Positions 7,528 through 14,053 of a stretch of 19,117 nucleotides of DNA are shown here, in pieces. The DNA is from an uncultured Faecalibacterium sp. GTDB taxonomy: Bacteria > Bacillota > Clostridia > Oscillospirales > Ruminococcaceae. The translations under genes and the position numbers were made by a program. Positions within the stretch are counted from its first letter, which is position 1. Each line of letters starts with the position of its first letter. A model generated the notes under the pieces. The model was not told where the DNA came from, did no database searches, and was given only the letters and a program-made list of their open reading frames with translations. The stretch is from contig CAKSVD010000028.1 of assembly GCA_934503275.1 (NCBI GenBank), forward strand, positions 1-19,117, read 5' to 3'.

Positions 7528-7977
7528 TTACTCCTCCATTCTGATCTTGACGACTGCCTTGCGCACGCTGACGCAGCCGTGCTGTACAAGGCCAGGCTTA
7601 TGCAGTTCCTCCGGGAAGAACAGCACAAAACGTCCCTCGCCCAATGCACCGGTCACTACACTGGCGCTGGACTGAAAGCCGCAGTCCCCGGTAAATTCCC
7701 CGATCTCCGCGCCGGGCAGATTGGTGTAACCCCAGCCCTCGCTGCCGGTAAGGTCTATCTGTAAATCAGCATAAAGCCTGTGGTACTCCGGGTGGTAGCC
7801 CGCGTCCGGGTGCAATGTGGCATCCATCAGGTTGATGAACACCTTGTCGCCGTCCACCTCGGTGCGTCCCAACGGCAGGGCGGCAAGGTCGTGGGTAAGC
7901 AGATAGTCGATGGCGGTATCCAAGTTGGGGTGCAGTCCCCTGTACCGGCCAAGATGCTGCAGGGTATCGCAGATCAT
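7528..7977 (-). CDS. nanQ: YhcH/YjgK/YiaL (DUF386) family protein, sialic acid anomerase NanQ type
   Basis: Escherichia coli YhcH (NanQ) is a cupin-like protein that speeds exchange between Neu5Ac anomers; this 149-residue homologue has the family's normal size. The recognisable block is PEYHRLYADLQ (about 63-73, with Glu64, His66, Asp71 and Gln73), followed by the glycine-containing TGSE, then FFPEELHKPG with His126 and a final basic VRKAVVKIR strand. These are the usual metal-site and core positions. The ATG at 7977 has GGAGGA 7 nt upstream; a TTG at 7992 is less likely because it overlaps that site. It sits between nanA and nanE, and its end carries the nanE ribosome site. Confidence 0.9.
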   Translation of the reverse strand: MICDTLQHLGRYRGLHPNLDTAIDYLLTHDLAALPLGRTEVDGDKVFINLMDATLHPDAGYHPEYHRLYADLQIDLTGSEGWGYTNLPGAEIGEFTGDCGFQSSASVVTGALGEGRFVLFFPEELHKPGLVQHGCVSVRKAVVKIRMEE

Positions 7978-7990
7978 TTGCGTTTCCTCC

Positions 7991-8042
7991 AATAAAAGAA
8001 GCGCCCGCCTCCCCTCTGAAAAAGAGACGGAGAGGGGCGCTT
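7991..8042 (-). promoter_or_regulatory. Stem-loop between nanA and nanQ
   Basis: In the 73-bp nanA-nanQ gap, AAGCGC (7999-8004) pairs with GCGCTT (8037-8042) and CCCTCT (8012-8017) with AGAGGG (8031-8036), leaving a one-sided bulge. On the minus strand the stem is followed by CTTTTATT and then the nanQ ribosome site. It could be a leaky terminator or an mRNA processing/stability stem that lowers expression of the distal genes. Confidence 0.5.
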
Positions 8043-8050
8043 TTATCCTG

Positions 8051-8980
8051 TTACAGCTTTGCGATGGCGGCTTCGATCATGGCCTGTGCCTCGGCCACGA
8101 TGGGCTCATCCTCGGGGATCAGACCGGGCATCGGTGCGCGCACGCTGCCCAGTTCCAGCCCGTACATCCGGCGCAGGATCTCCTTTTGCACGGCATACAG
8201 GTTGCCGTGGGCGGAGCACATCTTGTAGATGATGCGGTTGGCTTCGTACTGGATGGCACGGGCCTTTGCGATCTCACCCTTTTCCAGATGGGCGTTCATG
8301 GCCAGATACAGCTCCGGCATCACGGCGTAGGTGCCGCCGATGCCGCCGTCTGCGCCGATGACGCGGCCGGAAACGAACTGCTCGTCCGGGCCGTTGAACA
8401 CCACAAAGTTCCCCTCGCCGCGGGCGGCGATGCCGGCGTCCTTGAACATCTGGATGTCCTGCGTGGGCATGGAACTGTTCTTCACGGCTACCACGTTGGG
8501 GTTCTTCAGCATCTCGTTCAGCAGGCTCATGGTCAGCGCCGTGCCTGCCAGCTGCGGGATATTGTAGATGACGAACTCGGTGTTCGGGGCTGCAGCGGAC
8601 ATATCGTTCCAGTACTTGGCAATGGCGTACTCCGGCAGGTGGAAGTAGATGGGCGGGATGGAGGCAATGGCGTCCACGCCCACGCTCTCGGCGTGGCGTG
8701 CCAGTTCCATGCTGTCGGCGGTGTTGTTGCAGCCAACGTGGGCGATCACAGTCAGCTTGCCCTTGGCCTCGCTCATCACGGCTTCCAGAACGGTCTTGCG
8801 CTCATCGACGTGCTGGTAGATGCACTCGCCGGAGGAGCCGCCCACATACACGCCCTTGACGCCCTTGGCGATCAGGTGGCGGGTCAGCGCCTTGACGCCC
8901 TCCACCGAGATGTTGCCCTCTGCGTCATAGCAGGCGTAAAAGGCAGGGATGACACCCTGATATTTTTTGATATCTTTCAT
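8051..8980 (-). CDS. nanA: N-acetylneuraminate lyase (class I aldolase, DHDPS/NAL family)
   Basis: NanA cleaves Neu5Ac to ManNAc and pyruvate through a Schiff base. The 309-residue TIM barrel has GGSSGE at about 47-52 (usually GSTGE, binding the carboxylate), YNIPQLAG with the catalytic Tyr near 138, VKNSS with the Schiff-base Lys near 166, and NGPDEQFVSGRVIGADGGIGG in the second half, matching the NAL GxDE and GADGxIGSTY blocks. The YNIP form and the neighbours point to sialate lyase rather than dihydrodipicolinate synthase. Small changes (GSS for GST, KNSS for K(H/Q)TS) are within family variation. The ATG at 8980 has AGAAGGG at about 7 nt. It follows the permease after an unusually long 188-bp gap. 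Confidence 0.92.
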   Translation of the reverse strand: MKDIKKYQGVIPAFYACYDAEGNISVEGVKALTRHLIAKGVKGVYVGGSSGECIYQHVDERKTVLEAVMSEAKGKLTVIAHVGCNNTADSMELARHAESVGVDAIASIPPIYFHLPEYAIAKYWNDMSAAAPNTEFVIYNIPQLAGTALTMSLLNEMLKNPNVVAVKNSSMPTQDIQMFKDAGIAARGEGNFVVFNGPDEQFVSGRVIGADGGIGGTYAVMPELYLAMNAHLEKGEIAKARAIQYEANRIIYKMCSAHGNLYAVQKEILRRMYGLELGSVRAPMPGLIPEDEPIVAEAQAMIEAAIAKL

Positions 8981-9168
8981 GTTTCAAGCCCTTCTTTAAT
9001 TATAATTGTAAGTTGTATCATGCTCGTACGCTTTTCAGTTCGGGCAGCGGCATCAATGCCCTCTTGCGGTGCCCTGCATCCGCTTCGACCCTTGGGCGGG
9101 TCTCGCGTCTTGCAGACCGCTGCGCCAAAAATTGCTTCCTGTTTCGGCCGCAGGCCGCGGTCGAAATT
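8981..9168 (-). other. Long structured gap inside the sialic acid operon
   Basis: This 188-bp spacer between the second permease and nanA contrasts with spacings of 4-20 bp elsewhere in the operon. It holds a hairpin next to the permease stop (9142-9166: TTTCG and CCGC pairing with GCGG and CGAAA across one mismatch) and a second inverted pair, GCGG(G)TCT (9096-9103) with AGACCGC (9114-9120). The last 30 bp before nanA are AT-rich. No protein is encoded. It may be an intercistronic processing region or a dispersed repeat. Confidence 0.5.
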
Positions 9169-10140
9169 TTAGCCCTTGACCGCACCCATTGCGATTCCCT
9201 TGGTGAAGTACTTCTGGAAGATCAGGAAGATGATGATGATCGGCACTGCGGCCAGTGCAGCACCGGCCATGATCAGGCCGAAGTCGGTGCTGTTCTCTGC
9301 CTGCAGCTTTGCAATGCCCAGCGAGATGGTCAGGTTGCTGGTGCTGGACAGCATGATCAACTGCATGAAGTAATCGTTCCAGCTGTTGATGAAGGTAAAG
9401 ATGGCCAGTGCGCCGATACCGGGTTTGACCATGGGCAGCACGATCTTGACAAAGGTGCGGGCCTCGCTGGCACCGTCGATGCGGGCAGCCTCCAGCATTT
9501 CGGTGGGGATGCCCTCACTGAACTGCTTCATCAGGAACACGCCGAACGGCCAGCCCACGATGGGGAAGATGACCGCCCAGATGGTATTATACAGGTTCAG
9601 TGCGCTCATCTCGCGCAGCAGGGGGATCAGGATGACCTGCTTGGGCAGTGCCATGGCGCACACGATAAGGGTGAACAGCAGCTTGCGGCCCACAAAGCGC
9701 TTTTTGGCCAGCGCATAACCGGCCATGGCGGCGGTCAGGCAGGTAAGGATCATGGACATAACGGCCATGAACACGGTGTTGATCATCCAGCGGATGGCAG
9801 CGGGAGCCATGGGGCCTACCGAGAAGTAGACGGGCTCGCCGTTGGCACTGAACTTGGAGCCGAAGGGCACAGCCAGCTGCCACAGCGGGGCACGCTTGCC
9901 GGCAAACAGCTTCTGGTAGTTGGTCAGCACCCACTGGCTGGGCCACCACTCCGGGGTAGTGGCATTGATGGCGGCGCCTGTCTTGAAGGAGCCGGTGATG
10001 ATCCAGTACAGCGGAAAGGCGAACAGCACCGCCATAATGCTGATGAGGATGATCGCCAGAATGGTGTAGGCGCTCATCTTTTTCAGTTTACTGGGATGGC
10101 GCTTCAACGGTTTTTGCTTTTTTGCAGCAGTTGCACTCAT
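9169..10140 (-). CDS. Carbohydrate ABC transporter permease (MalG/CUT1 type)
   Basis: This is the second inner-membrane subunit of the sialic acid importer. The 323-residue protein has about six membrane segments (roughly 24-46, 118-140, 153-175, 185-205, 243-263, 287-307). The EAA loop that contacts the ATPase is at 217-240, reading EAARIDGASE and ending LPMVKPG. The stretch between the first and second membrane segments (about 48-117) is longer than in typical MalG-type permeases. The ATG at 10140 has GGAGG 8 nt upstream. It lies 14 bp after the first permease. The family match is clear; the substrate comes from context. Confidence 0.92.
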   Translation of the reverse strand: MSATAAKKQKPLKRHPSKLKKMSAYTILAIILISIMAVLFAFPLYWIITGSFKTGAAINATTPEWWPSQWVLTNYQKLFAGKRAPLWQLAVPFGSKFSANGEPVYFSVGPMAPAAIRWMINTVFMAVMSMILTCLTAAMAGYALAKKRFVGRKLLFTLIVCAMALPKQVILIPLLREMSALNLYNTIWAVIFPIVGWPFGVFLMKQFSEGIPTEMLEAARIDGASEARTFVKIVLPMVKPGIGALAIFTFINSWNDYFMQLIMLSSTSNLTISLGIAKLQAENSTDFGLIMAGAALAAVPIIIIFLIFQKYFTKGIAMGAVKG

Positions 10141-10154
10141 TGTTCCGCACCTCC

Positions 10155-11051
10155 TTAATTATCCTTGTTGCCCAGCTTGAACTGGACAGCAGACAGAATG
10201 GCGATGATCACCGCCAGTACCACGCCCATGGCGTTGCCGTAGCCGTACTTGTACTGCTTGAAGGCGGTGTAGTAGATGTAGTACATAATGGTATCGGTCT
10301 TGTGGTTGGGGCCGCCGGAGGTCAGCAGCTGGATCAGTGCAAAGCACTGGAAGGAGTTGATGGTGGTGATGACCAGAATGTACAGGGTGGTGGGCATGAT
10401 GGCGGGCCACTTGATCTTCCAGAAGCACTGGAAGTCGTTTGCACCGTCCACCTCGGCAGCCTCCACAATGGACTGGTCCACGTTGCCCAGTGCCGAGACA
10501 TACAACACGATGGGCTGACCCACAGAGGTAGTGAGCAGGATCAGGATGATACAGCCCAGTGCAAACCGCTCGTCACCCAGCCAGTTGATGTTTTTGTCCA
10601 GAATACCAAGGCTCTTGCCCAGATAGTTGAAGATGCCGTAGTAGTTGTTGTACATCCACTTCCACACCACGGTAACGGCGACAGAGCCGGTGACCACGGG
10701 CAGGTAGAACACGCAGCGGAAAAGGCTAGTCGTCCACTCCGGCAGGTCTACGATGGCGGAGGACACCCACAGCGAGAAGATGCAGGTGATGGGCACCGAC
10801 ACAATGACGATGACGAAGGTGTTCTTTAATGCACCAAGGAAGATGGGGTCTGCAAACAGGGTCTTGTAGTTTGCCAGACCCACAAAGATATCCGCGCGGT
10901 TCATGGTGGAGTCAAAGAAGCTGGTCACCACGCAGAGGATCATGGGGTAGATGACGAAGCCCAGAAAGAAGATCAGGCTGGGCAGCAGGAAGCAGTAGGA
11001 GGCGAAGGTTTCGCGCCGTACCAGCGCACTGCTGCGTTTGGGCTCTTTCAT
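10155..11051 (-). CDS. Carbohydrate ABC transporter permease (MalF/UgpA type)
   Basis: This is the first permease subunit of the importer. From the ATG at 11051 it has 298 residues with six predicted membrane segments and the EAA loop at 197-220 (EAAEVDGAND ending WPAIMPT). The start is uncertain. The frame is open to a GTG at 11078 (AAAGG only 4 nt upstream), and a TTG at 11069 is preceded by GGTGATC, which could pair with the 16S 3' end. The ATG itself has no clear ribosome site, but MKEPKRSSALVRRETF is a typical N-terminus for this family. A terminator-like hairpin separates it from the binding-protein gene, so permease levels are probably lower than those of the binding protein. Confidence 0.9.
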   Translation of the reverse strand: MKEPKRSSALVRRETFASYCFLLPSLIFFLGFVIYPMILCVVTSFFDSTMNRADIFVGLANYKTLFADPIFLGALKNTFVIVIVSVPITCIFSLWVSSAIVDLPEWTTSLFRCVFYLPVVTGSVAVTVVWKWMYNNYYGIFNYLGKSLGILDKNINWLGDERFALGCIILILLTTSVGQPIVLYVSALGNVDQSIVEAAEVDGANDFQCFWKIKWPAIMPTTLYILVITTINSFQCFALIQLLTSGGPNHKTDTIMYYIYYTAFKQYKYGYGNAMGVVLAVIIAILSAVQFKLGNKDN

Positions 11052-11107
11052 TGCCGTCTTTGCAGCCAAGAGGATCACCAGACCTTTCGTTTGAGAGTGT
11101 TTTTTCC

Positions 11108-11145
11108 GTAAAAAGGCCCCTCCCTCACCCGGAGGAAGGGGCCTT
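11108..11145 (-). terminator. Internal terminator/attenuator after the binding-protein gene
   Basis: AAGGCCCCT (11113-11121) pairs with AGGGGCCTT (11137-11145); after one mismatch CCTC (11123-11126) pairs with GAGG (11132-11135) around a 5-nt loop. On the minus strand five T follow the stem. It sits 38 bp after the binding-protein stop and before the permease genes, the usual place for a leaky terminator that keeps binding protein in excess over membrane subunits. Confidence 0.8.
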
Positions 11146-11182
11146 GCGGTTCAGCTGTGATGCAGTTCAGAAAAAGTAGCGC

Positions 11183-12538
11183 TTATGCCTCGGCAGCAGC
11201 GGCTGCGTTTGCGTTGTCCACAAAGGTCTTGACGGCAGTCTCGACGGCCTCGCCGGAGCCCACGCGCTGCAGCATATTCCACCACTCGGTGCGGGCAGTG
11301 GTCCAGCCCGGGGTGATCTGGTAGTAGTCGCCCAGATAGTTCATAAACTTGCTGTACTCGCTCATGACCTCGTTGCCGGCGTAGATGTCGCCCACGCTGG
11401 TGCGGACGGGGAAGTAGGTGGAAGCCAGGACGCTGTCCTTCACCTGGTCGGGGTCAGCAGCGATAAAGCTGATGAAGGTCTTAGCGGCCTCGATCTTGGC
11501 CTCGTCGCCGTTATCAAAGATGCCGAAGCCCCAGATGCCGCCGCACAGCTTCGGGTCGCCGCTTTCGGTGGGGAATGCCATGGGGAAGATCTCGTCGCCG
11601 CTGATGGTCTGGCCTGCGGCAGCGGTGTCAGCGTTCAGCTGCTGTGCAATGTTCCAGCAGAAAGCCATCTGCAGGGTGCCGTTGCGGAACAGGGTGATCT
11701 CCTCGCCGCCGTTAATGGAGGGATCGAAGTTGACGCCCTTTGCATCGTACAGAGCCTGAATGGCCTTGATGTTCTCGGCAGAGTCGGCGGTGTACTTGGT
11801 GTGGGCTGCATCGGTAAAGGTGCCGCCGTACATATTGTTGATGATAGCGCGGGTGCCCTGGTCGCCGCCCTGACCGCTGCAGTAGATGGCTGCCACATTC
11901 TCGTAGCCGCCCTTGTACAGTGCGTCCACGGTCTTGAGGAAGCCGTCGGTGCTCCAGGTGTGCTTGTCGGTGTCGATGTACTGATCAGCGCCCACTTCCT
12001 TGACCTTGGTCATGTTCACGGCCATGCAGTGTGCGGTCATGCACAGAGGATACTCGTAGTAGTCGCCCTTTTCGTTGCGGCAGGCAGACTCCACAGAAGC
12101 GTAGATGTCCTTCTTGGCATCGTCGGTCCACAGATCGTTCAGCGGAGCCATAACGCCCTTGGCGCCCCAGTTGGCCACCAGACGCTCGGGGCCTTCCATG
12201 ACCAGATCGGGTGCGCTGCCGCCCTCAATGGCGGTGTTCACCTGATCGTCGCCGTTGGTGTAGTCCAGATACTCCACGGTCACCTTGATGTCGGGGTACT
12301 TTGCGTTGAAGCTGGAGACCAGGTTCTGGACGGTATCGTCATTGCCCCAGCCGCCGATGGGGTATGTCCACAGCTTGATGCTTGCGCCGGTGCTGGCTGC
12401 ACTTGCAGCAGCAGAGGAAGCGGTGGAGGAAGCAGCAGTGCTGGTGGAGGAGGAACCGCCGCAGGCGGCCAGTGCACCGGCAGCGCCCAGAATACCGGCA
12501 GCCTTCAGGAACGAACGGCGGGAAATGCAGTTTTTCAT
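11183..12538 (-). CDS. ABC transporter solute-binding lipoprotein, sialic acid candidate
   Basis: The 451-residue protein is a family 1 extracellular binding protein for sugars. Its N-terminus carries both a twin-arginine-like SRRSFLK (6-12) and a lipobox LAAC with Cys26, followed by a Ser/Ala/Thr-rich linker (about 28-55) and then the mature domain beginning SIKLWTYPIGGWG. It would be anchored to the outer face of the membrane and deliver sugar to the two permeases. The ATG at 12538 has AGGAG 8 nt upstream; a longer frame to 12589 lacks support. It is the first gene of the operon, next to the control region, and is followed by a terminator-like hairpin. The ligand, Neu5Ac or 2,7-anhydro-Neu5Ac, is inferred from nanA, nanE and nanK downstream. 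Confidence 0.93.
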   Translation of the reverse strand: MKNCISRRSFLKAAGILGAAGALAACGGSSSTSTAASSTASSAAASAASTGASIKLWTYPIGGWGNDDTVQNLVSSFNAKYPDIKVTVEYLDYTNGDDQVNTAIEGGSAPDLVMEGPERLVANWGAKGVMAPLNDLWTDDAKKDIYASVESACRNEKGDYYEYPLCMTAHCMAVNMTKVKEVGADQYIDTDKHTWSTDGFLKTVDALYKGGYENVAAIYCSGQGGDQGTRAIINNMYGGTFTDAAHTKYTADSAENIKAIQALYDAKGVNFDPSINGGEEITLFRNGTLQMAFCWNIAQQLNADTAAAGQTISGDEIFPMAFPTESGDPKLCGGIWGFGIFDNGDEAKIEAAKTFISFIAADPDQVKDSVLASTYFPVRTSVGDIYAGNEVMSEYSKFMNYLGDYYQITPGWTTARTEWWNMLQRVGSGEAVETAVKTFVDNANAAAAAEA

Positions 12539-12564
12539 GGTAGATTCTCCTTGTTCATCTTCTT

Positions 12565-12622
12565 CGATCCGCGGTGGATCGTGCTTCATTTTCTCTGTAG
12601 CGGCTGCTCGTGTCCGCAGCCG
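12565..12622 (-). promoter_or_regulatory. Two hairpins in the operon 5' leader
   Basis: Between the predicted start near 12630 and the binding-protein ribosome site, CGGCTGC (12601-12607) pairs with GCAGCCG (12616-12622), and CGATCC (12565-12570) pairs with GGATCG (12576-12581). Neither is followed by a T-run, so they are not terminators. A 5' hairpin this close to the transcript end is a common mRNA stabiliser; a regulatory role is possible. Confidence 0.5.
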
Positions 12623-12636
12623 TTGTTTGTAGCCTA

Positions 12637-12665
12637 ATTATAGAAAATTATTTTCATTTTGTCCA
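12637..12665 (-). promoter_or_regulatory. Main promoter of the sialic acid operon, with operator in the spacer
   Basis: On the minus strand TGGACA (12665-12660, 5 of 6) and TATAAT (12642-12637, perfect) are 17 bp apart. The spacer contains the perfect 13-bp palindrome GAAAATTATTTTC (12643-12655) directly against the -10 box. A protein bound there would block RNA polymerase, so this is a strong candidate operator for the divergent RpiR-type regulator. Predicted start near 12630, about 92 nt before the first ATG. Confidence 0.72.
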
Positions 12666-12736
12666 TTCATTCTTTTCATAAATTTTCATTTTTAAATCCA
12701 GCAGCCTGCACAAAATTGTGGGATATCAGAAAAAAT

Positions 12737-12765
12737 ACAATATTTTTGTGAACTTCACTTGTCAA
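12737..12765 (-). promoter_or_regulatory. Second candidate promoter for the sialic acid operon
   Basis: A perfect TTGACA (12765-12760) is followed after 17 bp by TATTGT (12742-12737, 4 of 6). The spacer again contains a perfect odd palindrome, GTGAACTTCAC (12748-12758). Either a weak upstream promoter or a coincidence in AT-rich DNA; less convincing than the one at 12637-12665. Confidence 0.35.
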
Positions 12766-12800
12766 AATAGTTACAAAATGGTACACTTTCCTTCGCCATC

Positions 12801-12849
12801 TTGAAAATTGCTTTCAATTCCAAAATTGTAAAAATGAAAAGCATTTTCA
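12801..12849. promoter_or_regulatory. Pair of operator-like palindromes
   Basis: TTGAAA(12801-12806)...TTTCAA(12812-12817) is a dyad with a 5-bp centre, and TGAAAA(12835-12840)...TTTTCA(12844-12849) is a dyad with a 3-bp centre, itself flanked by near-inverted CAAAATTG and CAATTTG. Both share the TGAAA/TTTCA half-site with the palindrome in the main promoter spacer. They fit binding sites for a dimeric sugar-phosphate-responsive regulator; the centre does not match a catabolite-responsive (cre) site well. Confidence 0.5.
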
Positions 12850-12925
12850 CAATTTGAATCATTTTTTCCGCCAAAACTGTGCCCTCTGCACAGAACCGGC
12901 GGGCAAAATGTGGTCATTACGCCTC

Positions 12926-12954
12926 TTGAATAGCGGCGCAGTTTCTCTTATACT
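12926..12954 (+). promoter_or_regulatory. Promoter of the RpiR-type regulator
   Basis: TTGAAT (12926-12931, 4 of 6) and TATACT (12949-12954, 5 of 6) are 17 bp apart. The -10 lies within an inverted repeat CTTATA (12947-12952) / TATAAG (12959-12964), a possible autoregulation site. The leader contains a strong GC hairpin at 12982-13005 (GGC and CCGGTG pairing with CACCGG and GCC) just before the AGGAG ribosome site. Confidence 0.6.
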
Positions 12955-13024
12955 TTTATATAAGAAGGTAAGCACCAAAAAGGCACCGGTGCGCTCACCG
13001 GCGCCCGAATGAGGAGAAGGAAGA

Positions 13025-13870
13025 ATGTCTACAAATTTTTGGGAGCTGCTGCAGCAGCATCAGGGTGACCTGACAAAATCCGGCCGCACGGTGGCCGAAT
13101 ATCTGGTGCAGCACGCTGCGGAGGCACAGTATCTGTCCATATCGTCGCTGGCCAGAGAGTGTCAGGTGGCTGAGGCCACGGTGTTCCGGTTCTGCCGGGC
13201 GCTGGGCTTTGAGGGCTACCACGAAATGCGCATTGCGCTGGCGCAGGCCAATGCCACCGGCGTGCTGGTAAATCAGCAGGAGCCCGCCCCGGACGCCGAC
13301 ACCGCCACCCTGTGTGAGCACGCCTCGGCGCTGTTCATGACCGCCATCAACGGCACACAGAACGCCCTTTCGCCGCAGGCAGTGGAGCAGGCGGTGGCGC
13401 TGCTGCATAGCGCCCGGCAGGTGTTCTGCATGGGACAGGGCGGCAGCATGGCCGCCGCCAACGAGATCTGCGCCCGGTTCGCCTGCATCACCAACAAGTT
13501 CCGCGCCGTTGCCGACAGCCATATGCAGGTCATGGCTGCCAGCCTGATGACCGAGCAGGATGTGGTGCTGTTCGTCTCCTACTCCGGCGCTACCCGCGAC
13601 CTGATGGAGACCCTGCGCACCGCCAAGGCCAACGGCGCAAAGGTCATTCTGATCACCCACTACGAGGACTCCCCCGGCGCAAAGCTGGCAGACATCGTGC
13701 TGCTGTGCGGCGCACAGGAAAGCCCGCTGGACTCCGGCAGCATCCCCATCAAGGTGGCGGTGTTGTATGTAGCCGAGGTGCTTGTGCTGCGATATATTCT
13801 GGATGACAAGCCCGGCAGCACCGAGGCGCAGGAGCGCACCACCGAGGCGCTGGCCGTAAAGCTGCTTTGA
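13025..13870 (+). CDS. RpiR/MurR-family transcriptional regulator, probable sialic acid regulator
   Basis: The 281-residue protein has the two RpiR-family domains: an N-terminal HTH (about 1-77, with SISSLARECQVAEATVFRFC as the recognition region) and a C-terminal SIS sugar-phosphate domain (about 125-260) with FCMGQGGS and FVSYSGAT as the phosphate-binding turns. Such regulators sense sugar phosphates; Vibrio vulnificus NanR, of this family, represses nan genes and responds to ManNAc-6-P. Divergence from the nan operon across palindrome-rich DNA strongly suggests it controls that operon and itself. The ATG at 13025 is preceded by GAGGAGAAGGA. Transcription should end at 13929-13968. Repressor versus activator cannot be settled from sequence, but an operator inside the promoter spacer favours repression. 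Confidence 0.92.
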   Translation: MSTNFWELLQQHQGDLTKSGRTVAEYLVQHAAEAQYLSISSLARECQVAEATVFRFCRALGFEGYHEMRIALAQANATGVLVNQQEPAPDADTATLCEHASALFMTAINGTQNALSPQAVEQAVALLHSARQVFCMGQGGSMAAANEICARFACITNKFRAVADSHMQVMAASLMTEQDVVLFVSYSGATRDLMETLRTAKANGAKVILITHYEDSPGAKLADIVLLCGAQESPLDSGSIPIKVAVLYVAEVLVLRYILDDKPGSTEAQERTTEALAVKLL

Positions 13871-13928
13871 GCCTTGCAAAAGAATTGCATTCCCGCACGC
13901 GGCGGACAGTTCAAATCTGGCTTCTCCC

Positions 13929-13968
13929 AAAAGCTGCTCTTGAAAAACAGAGCAGCTTTTTGTTTTTT
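13929..13968 (+). terminator. Intrinsic terminator of the regulator gene
   Basis: AAAAGCTGCTCT (13929-13940) pairs perfectly with AGAGCAGCTTTT (13949-13960) around an 8-nt A-rich loop and runs into TTTTTGTTTTTT. It isolates the regulator from the methionine synthase unit. Confidence 0.92.
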
Positions 13969-13984
13969 CCTCCTCTTTGCGGGA

Positions 13985-14013
13985 TTGATAAAAGCCCACA
14001 AGTGCGGTATACT
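13985..14013 (+). promoter_or_regulatory. Promoter of the methionine synthase unit
   Basis: TTGATA (13985-13990) and TATACT (14008-14013) each match the SigA consensus at 5 of 6 positions and are 17 bp apart. Start predicted near 14020, giving a short leader of about 34 nt to the ATG at 14054, with GGAGGTG at 14041-14047. The leader is too short for a cobalamin or SAM riboswitch. Confidence 0.75.
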
Positions 14014-14053
14014 GAATAGTACTTTATTTAAGAGAAGTAAGGAGGTGCAGTCC

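Noticed and set aside
8992..9027. TATAAT-like box just before nanA as a private nanA promoter
   Set aside because: The start would fall within the nanA ribosome site and the -35 position reads ACGAGC, so it is unlikely to drive nanA.
12835..12849. TGAAAAGCATTTTCA as a CcpA cre site
   Set aside because: It is 15 bp with a GCA centre rather than the 14-bp cre with a central CG, and it matches the other dyads in the region better.
13961..14053. Possible cobalamin or SAM riboswitch ahead of the methionine synthase unit
   Set aside because: The predicted leader is only about 34 nt and I find no B12-box or S-box core upstream.
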